DNA from: Hymenopus coronatus | Taxonomy: Eukaryota > Arthropoda > Insecta > Mantodea > Hymenopodidae | Assembly: GCA_030762935.1 (NCBI GenBank) | Contig: CM060893.1 | Span: 8,600,001-8,664,000 of the forward strand | Direction: 5' to 3' | DNA length: 64,000 bases | In this document: positions 11,653-22,800 of the stretch, piece after piece | Layout: every line of letters begins with the position of its first letter | How positions within the stretch are numbered: position 1 is the stretch's first letter | Translations under genes and position numbers: made by a program | Notes under the pieces: generated by a model | What the model was told of the DNA's origin: nothing | The model's database searches: none | What the model saw: only the letters and a program-made list of their open reading frames with translations

Positions 11653-12180
11653 ATTTAAATGTTTTGCAAGAAAAACTTTTCAATGGCGTCTGCTTTCCTG
11701 CTGAAAGATGTTTCCTTACTGCAAGATTTTGCCGTTGTCGAAACATCAATAGCTCCATTATGCTTACCTCCTGCTGTTGCTTCACATACGTTAATGCCAT
11801 TTCCAGTACATTTAATTCTTTGATGTGAGTCATCTTTTTCTCGTTTTGTGCAATACTTTGTTCATCCTCATTTTCGTCACCATTCACAAAATCAACAATA
11901 TCAGGATCATAATATGACGCCGCCTTTCAAAGAGTCAAAGAGTTTCCCACTATTCCAGTTTTCTTAATGCAGTCAACTTTTCCGCCATTGAAACATCCAC
12001 TTTCTTTATTTTAATTGCTATATTTACAAGGATAAGAAAATAACGCCCGCACCAAAGCAAAGCAACACACTGACTAGACCTGTCTCGAGAAGAAAAAGAA
12101 AAAAAAAAGGTTCGTAACGCCATAACTTTAGCCAGCACTTTGTTGCAGTTGTCCCTCCAAGCTAAATCTTTCCGCACAGG
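11640..12180 (-). pseudogene. Tigger/pogo-like transposase C-terminal remnant
   Basis: An open stretch reads YDPDIVDFVNGDENEDEQ, then LEMALTYVKQQQEVSIMELL, RQRQNLAVRK and KQTPLKSF. The pattern (acidic linker, ALxYVEQQ-like helix, arginine-rich segment, final QTxLxSF) resembles the C-terminal tail of Tigger-type DDE proteins. Upstream pieces (VDVSMAEKLTALRKLE) are frameshifted by an internal junction near 11925. The family is inferred from a weak pattern; an unrelated host exon is possible but no splice sites support it. Confidence 0.42.
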
Positions 12181-12211
12181 ATGTCCCAGAATTTAGCATA
12201 CAGTAAAAAAT

Positions 12212-13071
12212 AATCTGATGTGTTCCATTCACATGACTTTCTCTACATCTCTGCAACAAATTATTGTTAAAAAGCTTATGCTTCTATTTACTTCATGCTA
12301 ATCGAGAAAAAATTAGCAGAAATAGTCTTATTATTTGCCTTCTTGTAAGTAGAAGCGAAATAAGGGAGCACCATAGGTTAAAGTGATAGTCAAAAGCTGG
12401 TTGCTATGTGAATGAAGTTCTTTTGTTTCTATGGACACAAGTTGATAAATTTCTGTATGAGAAAAGTAAGCTTTTCAAAGCTGTAACCAAAAACAAGGAG
12501 TGTCTAAAAAATGATCAACTCCACGAAAAAAAGATATATAACATAAAGTGTGTGATTTAACGTGCTCTACATTTTTTGTATGGTAAGTTTTTGTCCATCT
12601 CTTATGGTTTAGCAGTTATGCAATATTCCGTAAAATTCATTCAGAATAAAGTAGTCTTCAGAAGCTATTCCCAGAAAATTCAAGATATACATTTTATTTG
12701 TCAGGTAAATATCTTTAATATACAATATTTTAATCAAAATCGTTAGAGCCATTTTTAAGAAGATAAAAAAAATTTGAAAAAAAATTACATGTAAAGCGTA
12801 GTTGGGGGTTGGGTTTTTTTTTTTAAAATCTTCGTGTCGCATCCTTGGAAGATACGAAACTTAAATACAAAGTTTGGTATTCAACTGTCTTTTTTGAGCT
12901 ATGCTGTCCACAGACAGACACACACACGGACCTTTTTGTAAAAATGCTTTTTTTGTATTCAGGGGGTCCTAAAACATGTATTTCCGGTGAAATCTCGGTA
13001 TCAAATTTTTGGGTGGAATACAATACTTCCTCTATACACTATGTACATAGTACATGTAGAGAAAGTAAAAA
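12212..13071 (+). repeat. HINE-like copy, full length
   Basis: It runs from TCTGATGTGTTCCATTCACA to the palindrome (about 13030-13062) and GAAAGTAAAAATT. About 860 bp, with a short CA tract at about 12915-12930. Confidence 0.85.
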
Positions 13072-13230
13072 TTAAAAATCAAGTGATTTTCTTTTGTGCA
13101 TTCTTGGAAATCATTGTCGGATAGTACAAATGCTGTACAACTGAAGATCAGATAATTGAGACTCTACTTACATGTAACAATTGCTTCAAATAATTCCATG
13201 AGCACATCAAAATATCTTCCTCCAAATATC

Positions 13231-13500
13231 TTTACAGCAGTCGCCCTAACATTCTAACTTCATATACCCAAGGTCGCCGGTTCCAATCTGATGGAGGACA
13301 ATGGATTTTTCGGGTGTAAAAATCCTTAGCATGGCTTCCTTCGGAAGAGAAGTAAAGCTGTTGGTCCTGTGTTGTATATTTACGGCATGTAAAAGAACCT
13401 CAAGCCTGATATAGAGGCCTCTGAACAAAATTAAGCGGTCTTTCACGCCCAATTAAGAAAGGGCGCTGAGAACCACAGCAGTTAAAGAGCGTCCATAAAT
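13231..13500 (+). repeat. SINE family B
   Basis: Its head contains a B-box-like GCCGGTTCCAATCTGATGG; its body contains GGCTTCCTTCGGAAG, TTTACGGCATGTAAAAGAAC and CACGCCCAATTAAG. The same body occurs inverted at 25368-25650 and 62915-63158, which defines it as an interspersed tRNA-like SINE. No gene is present. Confidence 0.75.
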
Positions 13501-13599
13501 AACACATTATTTACAGTTTCCAAATACAGAGAGTACTGCTGTTCAATGACAGGTGCATTCAGTTGTCAAATCATCTTCTTTCACTTATTTACCCTCCTC

Positions 13600-13868
13600 T
13601 TATGGAATCTTGCACCCCCAGGTCTTACAAGCCATTGCCTGGGGCCAGATGCCTGTTACCTGGTAAGAGTGAGGAAGAAGATATAAAACAACGGAAGTGA
13701 ATGAAAGGAAAGGTGATTATGGAGCAAGTGGTGGAATGAATAATAGGAGAGATCAGAACTTGCCCAGATGCCACTTTGTCACCACAAATCCCACGTTGGT
13801 TTCCTGGGATCGAACACAGGTCACCTTGGTGAGAGGCATGTAATCTAACCATTTGGCCTTGGTGCCCA
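13600..13868 (-). repeat. SINE family D (tRNA-derived)
   Basis: On the minus strand the head reads GGCCAAATGGTTAGATTACA ... GTGTTCGATCCCAGGAA, matching pol III A and B boxes. The body runs through CCACTTGCTCCATAATCACC to GGCATCTGGCCCCAGG. There is only one copy in the window, so the assignment rests on the tRNA-like head. Confidence 0.6.
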
Positions 13869-13992
13869 CCCTGGATAAGTCATAAGAGTATATTTGTGCT
13901 CTGTTTATTTCCATAGTCACATACTACAAGACAATATTCTCCAATATAATATAAATGTTTAGGCTTTCATGGCCAGCGTTAATCCAAAAGAA

Positions 13993-14340
13993 TGAATTTT
14001 CCAGACTTATTGGCCATGGTCCACAGATGATAAGATACCTAATGTTTCACCCGCCACTCCGTTGGGTATCTTCAGAGGTTGACTCATAGCTGGAGTAGCT
14101 AAAGTGGCACTTGGCTCAGTGCCTGTAATATTTATAACAGGAGAGAGATCACCTCCAGCCAATAGGACGGAAGTGGGTGGTCTCGGTCCCACTGTGAATT
14201 TGACAGGCACTGAACCAAGCTCCACTTTAGCTACACCAGTTATGAGTTAACGACCTCTGATTATGCCCGACAGAGATATGGGCAAAACATTAGGTGCCTT
14301 ATCATCTAGTGGACCACGGCCAATAAGCTCGGAAAATTTA
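13993..14340. repeat. Fold-back element, about 140-bp arms
   Basis: The left arm (AATTTTCCAGACTTATTGGC ... ACTTGGCTCAGTGCCTGT) is an imperfect inverted copy of the right arm (ACAGGCACTGAACCAAGCT ... GCCAATAAGCTCGGAAAATT). It contains CTCTGATTATGCCCGACAGA and GGGCAAAACATTAGGT. No coding region is visible. Confidence 0.75.
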
Positions 14341-15404
14341 TCAGATAATGTTGCTGACTAAGGGTCTATTGGCCATGTTGTCAGGCAGCCAACCTTTGCA
14401 TCCGAAAAGCACAACAATCTGTGTAATGGAACATATATAATTGGTATTGCAAAAAGGAGGGTAGGCAGCGCACCCATAGATTAGTCTGGAAAGAATGAAA
14501 TATGCAATTAACAGTCTGGGAAAGCAAAGATGCTGTTGGCATAATAACAGTAATGGCAGCAATTCCATAATGTAGTGGGTAAATGCTTAAGTATCTAATG
14601 AAAACTATCCTATTTTCCTCCAAAACTGAAACTGCATTCTTCTTTCCTCACAAAGTAACTTTTGTGTTTCTTCCAAATCTGTTTCTTTCCTTTAATATAC
14701 TGTTTTTTTTCACCTCTCTTTATTTTATTCTATGTCAAAACAGTGTTTTTAAGGCTAACAATGACATAAAGAGCAAGTAGATAAGGTTGGGCTGACAGTT
14801 ATTCTTAAAACTAATATTATTTACTAATGCTGCTTTGTTTTCGTTAAAATAAAACAAGTCAATTGATAAGTTTTTATTTGATAGTAGCTTAGTGCATTCA
14901 TTTAACCTAAAATATTACTTGATCAAATGTATTAAGCGCACCACAATTACAGTGTAACGGTGATGGGGGTATTTTATGTTTTGATGAAATCACCTTTATG
15001 TCCCACATAACTCAAATAACCAACATCTGCAATAGGTTGGTTAACCTAAAAGGGTATGTTATCCGGATCCCGTCATTTCTCTGTCATTTTCAGATTCCAA
15101 GAAGAATTATTGGTTAACATGCGTACTTTATAACTTATTAATTTTAAAGAATTACAACAACAAAAATATACTTTATGCTTGAAACAAGTACATTTTTATT
15201 TATTTAAACGATGTGACTAAGGGAACTAAAGTTAGCACATAAAATATATTTGATTGTCACTTAACTTGCATCATTGACTCTATAACCGGTGCATTCCTTT
15301 AGCATTGAATGGAAAAGAAAAATAGAGCACTACTGATATTTATCAATAACCATGCTATAATTGGTTATGTTCTCTTGGCACTGAGTGCTCACTTCTACAG
15401 GCGC
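14341..15404. other. No gene seen
   Basis: This is AT-rich sequence lacking any conserved open frame, tRNA-like head or match to the other repeats in the window. Confidence 0.5.
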
Positions 15405-15546
15405 TTTTTTACTTTCTCTATATGCACTATGTACATAGTGTATAGAGAAGGTATTGCACTCCACCAGAAAATTTGATACCGAGATTTCACCGGAAATATA
15501 TGTTTTAGGGTCCCCAATATTAAAAAAAAAGCATTTTCACAAAAAG

Positions 15547-15590
<44 letters not shown>

Positions 15591-16298
15591 GTGTGTCTAT
15601 GAACACGATAACTCAAAAACGAAAAGTCAGTAAAATACCAAACTTGGTATTTAAGTTTGGTATCTTCCAGGGATGCGACACGAAGATTTTGAGAAAAATC
15701 CCCCACCCCCAACTACCCTTTACATGGAACTTTTTTCGAAAATGTTGATTTTCTCAAAAATGGCTCTAACGATTTTGATTAAAATTTCGTATATTAAAGA
15801 CGTTTACCTGACAAATAAAATGTATATCTTGAATTTTCTGGGAATAGCCTCTGAAGAGTAGTTTATTCTGGATGAATTTTACTGAATTTTGGATAACTGC
15901 TAAACCGTAAGAAATGGACAAAAACTTACTACACAAAAAATGTAGAGCACATTAAAACACACAATTTATGTTATATACATTTTTTTGTAGAGTTCGTCAT
16001 TTTTGAGACATTCCTTATTTTTGGTTTCTGCTATGAAAAACGTATGCTTTTCTCATACAGGAACTTGTCAACTCCTATCCATATAAACAAAGGAACTTCA
16101 TTGACATAGCAACCAGCTTTTGACTGTCACTTTAACCTATGGTAGTCCCTTATTGCGCTTCTACTTACAAGGAAGCAAGTAATAAGACTATTTCTGCTAA
16201 TTTTTTTTTGATTAGCATAAAGTAAATAGAAGTATAAGTTTTTTAAGAATAATTAGTTACAGGGATATAGAGAAAGTCATGTGAATGGTACACATCAA
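15405..16298 (-). repeat. HINE-like copy, full length
   Basis: The terminal palindrome (15408-15450) is followed by CCGGAAATATATGTTTTAGG, a long (TG)n at 15549-15588 and internal blocks, and the copy ends GGTACACATCA. It is directly downstream of the C19orf47-like gene. Confidence 0.85.
15549..15588. repeat. (TG)n microsatellite in HINE-like copy
   Basis: About 20 uninterrupted GT units sit at the conserved TG position of the repeat. Other copies have 3-15 units at the same place. Confidence 0.9.
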
Positions 16299-16474
16299 CG
16301 TTGCACAGTAAACAGACACTTAGTTGGCAACATTACCATTTATCCTTTTGGAATACTCTCACACATTTACTCCAAATGTTGTTTACTCTCATATGAAAGT
16401 GGACCTTGGAATAGAACTTACTCTTGGTTGGTACTCAATGCAATGAATAGCAAATTATTTACAAAAAACAAAAC

Positions 16475-16480
16475 TTTATT
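16475..16480 (-). promoter_or_regulatory. Poly(A) signal of C19orf47-like gene
   Basis: A canonical AATAAA reads on the minus strand about 100 nt past the stop codon, followed by a T/G-rich stretch. The 3' UTR is therefore probably about 16450-16578. It is the first AATAAA after the stop. Confidence 0.65.
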
Positions 16481-16578
16481 AAATGTGAACATCACTGTTC
16501 TGCACACCTTAACGATTAGTATGCTACAAAACAAATCTTGATTGAGATTTGAACTTAGTTCACAGCTACAAAACAAAA

Positions 16579-16821
16579 TTACATGTCTTTATACACTCCA
16601 GTTTTCAGCACATATGAACCAGGTCCTTTTGGCAAACTCAACATATCAAAATTACTACTAATGGGCGTTTTGAGTCTAAACTTTGAACCACTCGTTACAG
16701 CTTCTCTTGGGTTGAACATTTTCTTTGTGACGCTGTCAAACCTTACATTCTTGATAGCTGGCAATTCCAAGGACTCACTCACAGCATGCTCTTGCTTCTC
16801 ACCAACAACTGTTCTTTTTAA
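16579..16821 (-). CDS. C19orf47-like: C19orf47-like exon 10 (C-terminus)
   Basis: This last coding exon encodes 80 residues and a TAA stop at 16579-16581. It starts LKRTVVGEK, matching the IKRTLVG block I recall in the human protein, and ends [13 protein letters not shown]. The acceptor is CTCTCTTAG. Beyond LKRTVVG the C-terminus (including [10 protein letters not shown]) has no counterpart I remember in vertebrates. A polyadenylation signal follows about 100 nt downstream. Confidence 0.87.
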   Translation of the reverse strand, partial: LKRTVVGEKQEHAVSESLELPAIKNVRFDSVTKKMFNPREAVTSGSKFRLKTPISSNFDMLSLPKGPGSYVLKTGVYKDM

Positions 16822-19800
16822 CTAAGAGAGGAAGTGAAAAAGAAAAACAAGTGCATTAGAAACAATGTATGCAAGATATCCCAAACAAACATAAAATAAC
16901 CATCTTATGAATTATCAAAACAACACAAGCCTGGCTGGGTAGTGTGTCTGCTTCACACTCAACAGGTCGTGAGTTCGAATTTCGCTTAGGATGAGTTACC
17001 TGGGTAAGGTTTTTTTCGGGGTTTTCCCTTATCCTAAGAAGACGAATGTTGAGTAACTTTAAGCTCCATGGATCCCGAGATCATTTGAGCATCATTTCAG
17101 CAATTTCATTCATCGTCTGATATGGCCAATCAGGTTAAAGGATGTTAAGCTACAAAAACACTTCATTAAGTCAATCACATACTACCAACAATAAAACTAC
17201 ACAGGGCAGAAGTCACAGATGTTAAAGAGCCTTAACACCTAATCCTCTACCTGCAGTCTTCCAAGGCATGTTTTCTAGCAGGTCTGTGCTCTAACACAAA
17301 ACATTAGCCATATAACTGCTATAAATAGTTTTCTACGAAGTCCGTGCCCATGCCTCAAGTCATCTTAAATACCAGTTACAACATGGCCATAATATCACGC
17401 TAACCAATCAGATGTTAGCTTCATTCCAGCTCTTATAAATACCAGTCTCCGCAAGCTCAATCCATCAGTTCACTCTGAAGACGAGGAAGATGCACTTCTT
17501 CGAAACGTTGGTATCAAGCCAAGTTTTACCTGGTTAGAAGCCCGAGAAGATTTTGAATTCATGATAGAAGCTGTTCAGATATCTCTTTCATTTATCTACT
17601 CTTAGTATGTGTTAAAAGTTTAAGAATTAGGTATACAAAATGTTATCAAAGTTTTCCCGTTGTCATCTATGTGATGTAAGAAGTCCATGTTCCAAATATA
17701 AGCTGCTGTTTTCAACTTCCAAGTGCCCTCAAATGAGTTGCAAATGTGAAGACTGCACATGATGCAGTTATTTGTTCTGCATGGAGCCAAATGTGTTTTT
17801 ATCACCAGTCACTTTTACTATTAGAACCAGCTGAAAAATTCAACGCCACAGCCAGGTTCTCCCGCTTTCCATGCGGTTGCTCTAACTAATGAGACACTGT
17901 GACAACATGCCAGTGTGACATTCAACCTTCAATTGATTCATGTTTTTACCCAGTCATACAATCACGAAAATTACATATTAAGTATTATATTAATAAATGT
18001 TATTAGTTGTCTATTACTAAGGAGAATGCACAGGCTAAAGTGCAGAAGAATGCATTCAGAAGTCATGCAGTTGAGTCACTACCTTCTCGAAATCTGATTT
18101 TCATGTTAACAAGATCTTAGCTATTTGTTATAAGCTTAATGAAACACAAGCATTTTAAAATATATCAATCTTCCATGTTGCCAAATGCTATGAGGTTTCA
18201 CTTATCATGAGACTACACTCGGCTGTAAAGGCATTTATGTAACATCATGCTTATTATGCTAGTTCTATCATTTAAGGGGACAGGGCATTGTCTCTTCTAT
18301 TTCCTCCAATATTGTAAAGAAATCCAGAAGGTCCTGTAAAAATGATCTCAAGTTCCTGAGTGAAGTGAAATATTCTGGAATTAAAGATGCAATCAATTCA
18401 GTTTTACAATAATAAAGCTATGTGTTATTATAGATTACAAGAATGGGTACTGACATGTGAAGTGTACACCTTTATGCTTAAAAAGTGGCCAATAATGAAA
18501 TGGAGCTGTTTATGTTGGTACGGAAAAAAAATTGTCCCACCCTCTACAAATGCAAACATTTCTTTTTTTTCCCCCCAAGCATAACTCTAGTCACTGGATT
18601 AGCAGGGTACTTTACCTCTCCCAAAATATGGCTGAACTGCCGAAGGGTAACACTACATTTAAATAAGAGTAAAAACATGGTGGCAACAGCCAAAGTAAGT
18701 TACTTTATTTCAAGAGTAAAGTTTGAGTGTAATCTATGTTTTTACCCTTAATTGATTGTTACTTCACTGTGAATTCCCATTAATGTTTTAACTGAGGAAC
18801 GTCAATTCATCAAGGGAATTTGAGATTATAGAAGGAGCGGCAAACATATGTTTTAATATTGACCATAATGTAAGCAAACTACATTTTAAAAAGTTCATAA
18901 ACAACAGGATAAAGAAAAGATTAATTTCTGCTGATATAAAATTCTTACACACATGTTTCAAGGACAAATTGACACCAGTATTTGTACGGAAGTTGGTAAA
19001 TCAATGTGGCAATAGCAAGGCACAGAGGGAAGCCGAAAAGAAAGTTACAGAAATAGAAAAACATTACAAAACCTTAAATGATTTCGATTTATTAAGTTAT
19101 AGCTTGCATCTAAAAATTTAGGATGTGTACTCTGGCAAAATTTGAAACATCGGTTATTTGAGATTATAAACATAAGCGTAAAGAAAAAAATGGAAAAATT
19201 AATTAAAAATTAAAAACTTAAAAATTTATGCCGAAAGCAACAAATACCAAACAATGATACAAGCTATCAGTGCCAAAATGATGATAATAATGAAGAAAAT
19301 TTTGTTAATTTTTCCAAGGAATCCTTCACACAGAAAGAAAAAGAAGTGTTAAACAAGGGCCTAAATACGTGCATCAGTTTTTCCCCGAGATGTTGACGAA
19401 TATGTTGCAGACATAGAAATGCTATTCCAGTGAATCTCCGTTGAAAATAGTGGCAACACCGAAACATGTCCGAAGTAAGTTACTTTATTTCAAGAGTGAA
19501 GTAATTTATGTTTTTACTCTTAATTGATTAAATAGGAATAAAAACATAGGTTACACTCAAACTTCACTCTTGAAATAAAGTAACGTACTTCGGCAGACTG
19601 CCTTCTGCTGGTAAGCTTCGGAAGCAAGAAGGTGAGACCGTTAGTAAACTGCCATGGCCAAAGAAATGCAGCTTGTAAAACAGTGCAGAGGAAGGCCTTT
19701 CAACAAGTGCTGAGAAAGCTGTAATTTTGAATGTTTTCCCAAATTACAGGAGAAATTACACTCACTGACCATCAAGGATGAAGTTAACATGACAGGAGTG

Positions 19801-22800
19801 CATTAAGTATAAATTCCGTGTGCAGTGTAAGATTAAAATCAGACAAGTTAAACACACCTGGAGAATCAAGGCAACAAAAAATCAGTGCTAATAGTTTAGT
19901 GTAATGAATTTCTTAGGAACGCAGTGCATCAATAACCATTTCATCCACATTAATAAGCCACTTACAATCAAGAAACTATTTGCGTTTATGAACGGTGACT
20001 CCAATCCTCCTATATTCAAGCAAACATCTTTATAGAAGCTGTTATGTGACATTGGTTTCAAATTCTGGAAAAGAAATGGTAAGAATATAATTTACTGTGA
20101 GGATGTTTTGTTAAATTCCTGCATACAAACAGTAAGAGTGGAAGCTGTATTTTATTGACTAAACATACGCAAATGAAGGCCACATGTGTGGACAGTTACC
20201 ATCATCAAGAGTACAACACAAGCAGGTAAAGATGAAGGGAGAGGGGAAGAACAAACTCTGATCTGGATGCAGTACAACCTCTTTCATATATTTGACAAGG
20301 AGTCAATTAATCACACTAAACAACACTTACTTGGGATTTTTGCCGGTACATGTTTCCTTCATTTTCAACTGGATATCGACTAATTCCTTATGGTGAAATT
20401 GGCGTTGTTGTGAGTGCTGTCTTGCTAAACACACATCCTTCTGTGGGACGTCGAAATTGAAAACCCTATTTCTATTTTTTACAATGAAGATGTGTTCCCA
20501 TGTGGCCAGCTCTTGTTTTCCTGCTATGTGTTTTAGAAGTTTTGGTTCTGAATTTATATTGTGCTGTTTTGTCCAAAAGTAGGTGGCAACTGCTGATTTT
20601 TACTTTCTCTATACGCACTATGTACATAGTGTATAGAGAAGGTATTGCAGCACTCCACCCAAAAATTTGATACCGAGATTTCACCGGAAATATATGTTTT
20701 AGGGTCCTCAATATAAAAAAAAAAAGCATTTTCACAAAAAAAAAGGTCAGTGTGTGTGTGTGTGTGTGTGTCCATGTGTCTGTGAACACGATAAGTCAAA
20801 AACGAAAAGTCGGTAAAATACCAAACTTTGTATATAAGTTCAGTATCTTCCAGGGATGCGACATGAAGATTTTGAGAAAAATCCCCCCACCCCCAACTAC
20901 CCTTTACGTGGAACTTTTTTCGTAAATTTTGATTTTCTCAAAAATGGCTCTAACAATTTTGATTAAAATTTTGTACATTAAACATATTTATCTGACAAAT
21001 AAAATGTATATCTTGAATTTTCTAGGAATAGCCTCTGAAGAGTAGTTCTGGAATAACTGCTAAACCGTAAGAGATGGACAAAAACTTACTGCACAAAAAA
21101 TGTAGAGCATGTTAAAACACACAATTTATGTTATATAAATTTTTTTCATGGAGTTCGTTGTTTTTGAGACATTCCTTATTTTTGGTTTCTGCTATGAAAA
21201 ACATATTTTTCTCATACAGGAACTTGTCAACTTCGATCCATATAAACAAAGGAACTTCATTGTCATAGCTATCACTTTAACCTATGGTACTCCCTTATTT
21301 CGCTTGTACTTACAAGGAAGCAAGTAATAAGACTATTTCTGCTAATTTTTTCTGATTAGCATAAAGTAAATAGAAGTATAAGCTTTTTAAGAATAATTTG
21401 TTGCAGGGATATAGAGAAAGTCATGTGAATGGTTCACATCAGATTTTTCCAATTGCTTTTTATTTATATTTCTGAAGTGTTCTTTGGATTTATATTTGCA
21501 ATTGTTAGCAGGAAAACAAGAGCTGGCCACTTGGAAACACATCCTCATTGTAAAAAACAGAAATAGGGTTTTCAATTTCGACGTCCCACAAAATGATATG
21601 TTTAGCAAGTTCATTGAACCACCACCAGAGGAGACAGCATTCACAACAATGCCAGCACAAAGAATTAGTTGATGTCCAGTTGAAAATGAAGGAAACTACT
21701 CCTTTGAAACATATTCTGGCAAAAATCCCAAGTAAGTGTTGTTTAGTGTAATTAATCAGCTCCTTGTCAAATAAATGAATATAACAACACTTTACAAACT
21801 TCCACAAAAAGAAAAATGTTTTTCATATATTGATTTTTATAATTCTTATTTATGCATTTAGTTCAGAGTGCTATAGTAGTCTCGTTACCCCTCTAATCAG
21901 AGCAAAAAATCAGAGGATACATTTTGTGCTTTGTTTGCACAAGGACAAATTCATCCAGTGAAATCTGTATGAACAATATGCCTAACATAACACATTGTTG
22001 TAAACAGTTTTACCTAATTAAAATTTATATGGAGAGGGGAGAATGGAAATGTACTGTTTTGTGTGTGACTGTGGCAATGGCAGTAGAGCTGCAATGAGAA
22101 TGATGGATAAGATTTTCTAGTTAAACAATATTTTTTGTGTAGTAAGTTTTTGTCTATCTATTACAATTTACCAGTTATGCAAAATTCATTTAGAATAATG
22201 TGGCCTTTAGAGGCTATTGCCAGAAAATTAAAGATATACATTTTATTTTCTATATAAAAATCTTTAATGTACAGCATTTTAATCAAAATCATTGGAGACA
22301 TTTTTTAGAAAATCAAAATTTTCAAAACATTTTTCATGGGAAGAGTAGTTTTGGGTGAGGGGATTTTTCTCAAAATCTTCGTAACGCATCCCTGGAAGAT
22401 ACTAAACTTAAATACAAGTTTGGTAATTTACCAATTTTCGTTTTTAAGTTATCATGTACACAGGCACACCTTTTTCTGAAAATACCTTTTTTTTTATACA
22501 GGGGACCCTAAAACGTGTATTTCTGGTGAAATCTTGGTATAACATTTTTGGGTGGAATGCAATACCTTCTCTATACACTATGTATATAGTGCATGTAGAG
22601 AAAGTAAAAATATATTGCAGATGCAGACAATCCCCCCCAGTTCCCAACATTAATATTTTGGAAAAAAAAATCATCTTGTATTTAGATAAATATAGTAAGT
22701 AGAGCTATTAAATATAACAGACTTCATGGACTATAGGATGGCACATAAACGTCTGTGAAGTGTAAAATACATGGAGGGCTGTCTAATGACAGAAGGGGAA

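Noticed and set aside
15551..15748. Open frames rich in Cys-Val or His-Thr near TG tracts (also at 34039, 43161, 52820, 62549)
   Set aside because: They are translations of (TG)n microsatellites inside HINE-like repeats.
17473..17512. Hammerhead ribozyme
   Set aside because: CTGAAGA replaces the required CTGATGA core and the third stem could not be identified by eye; kept only as a motif note.
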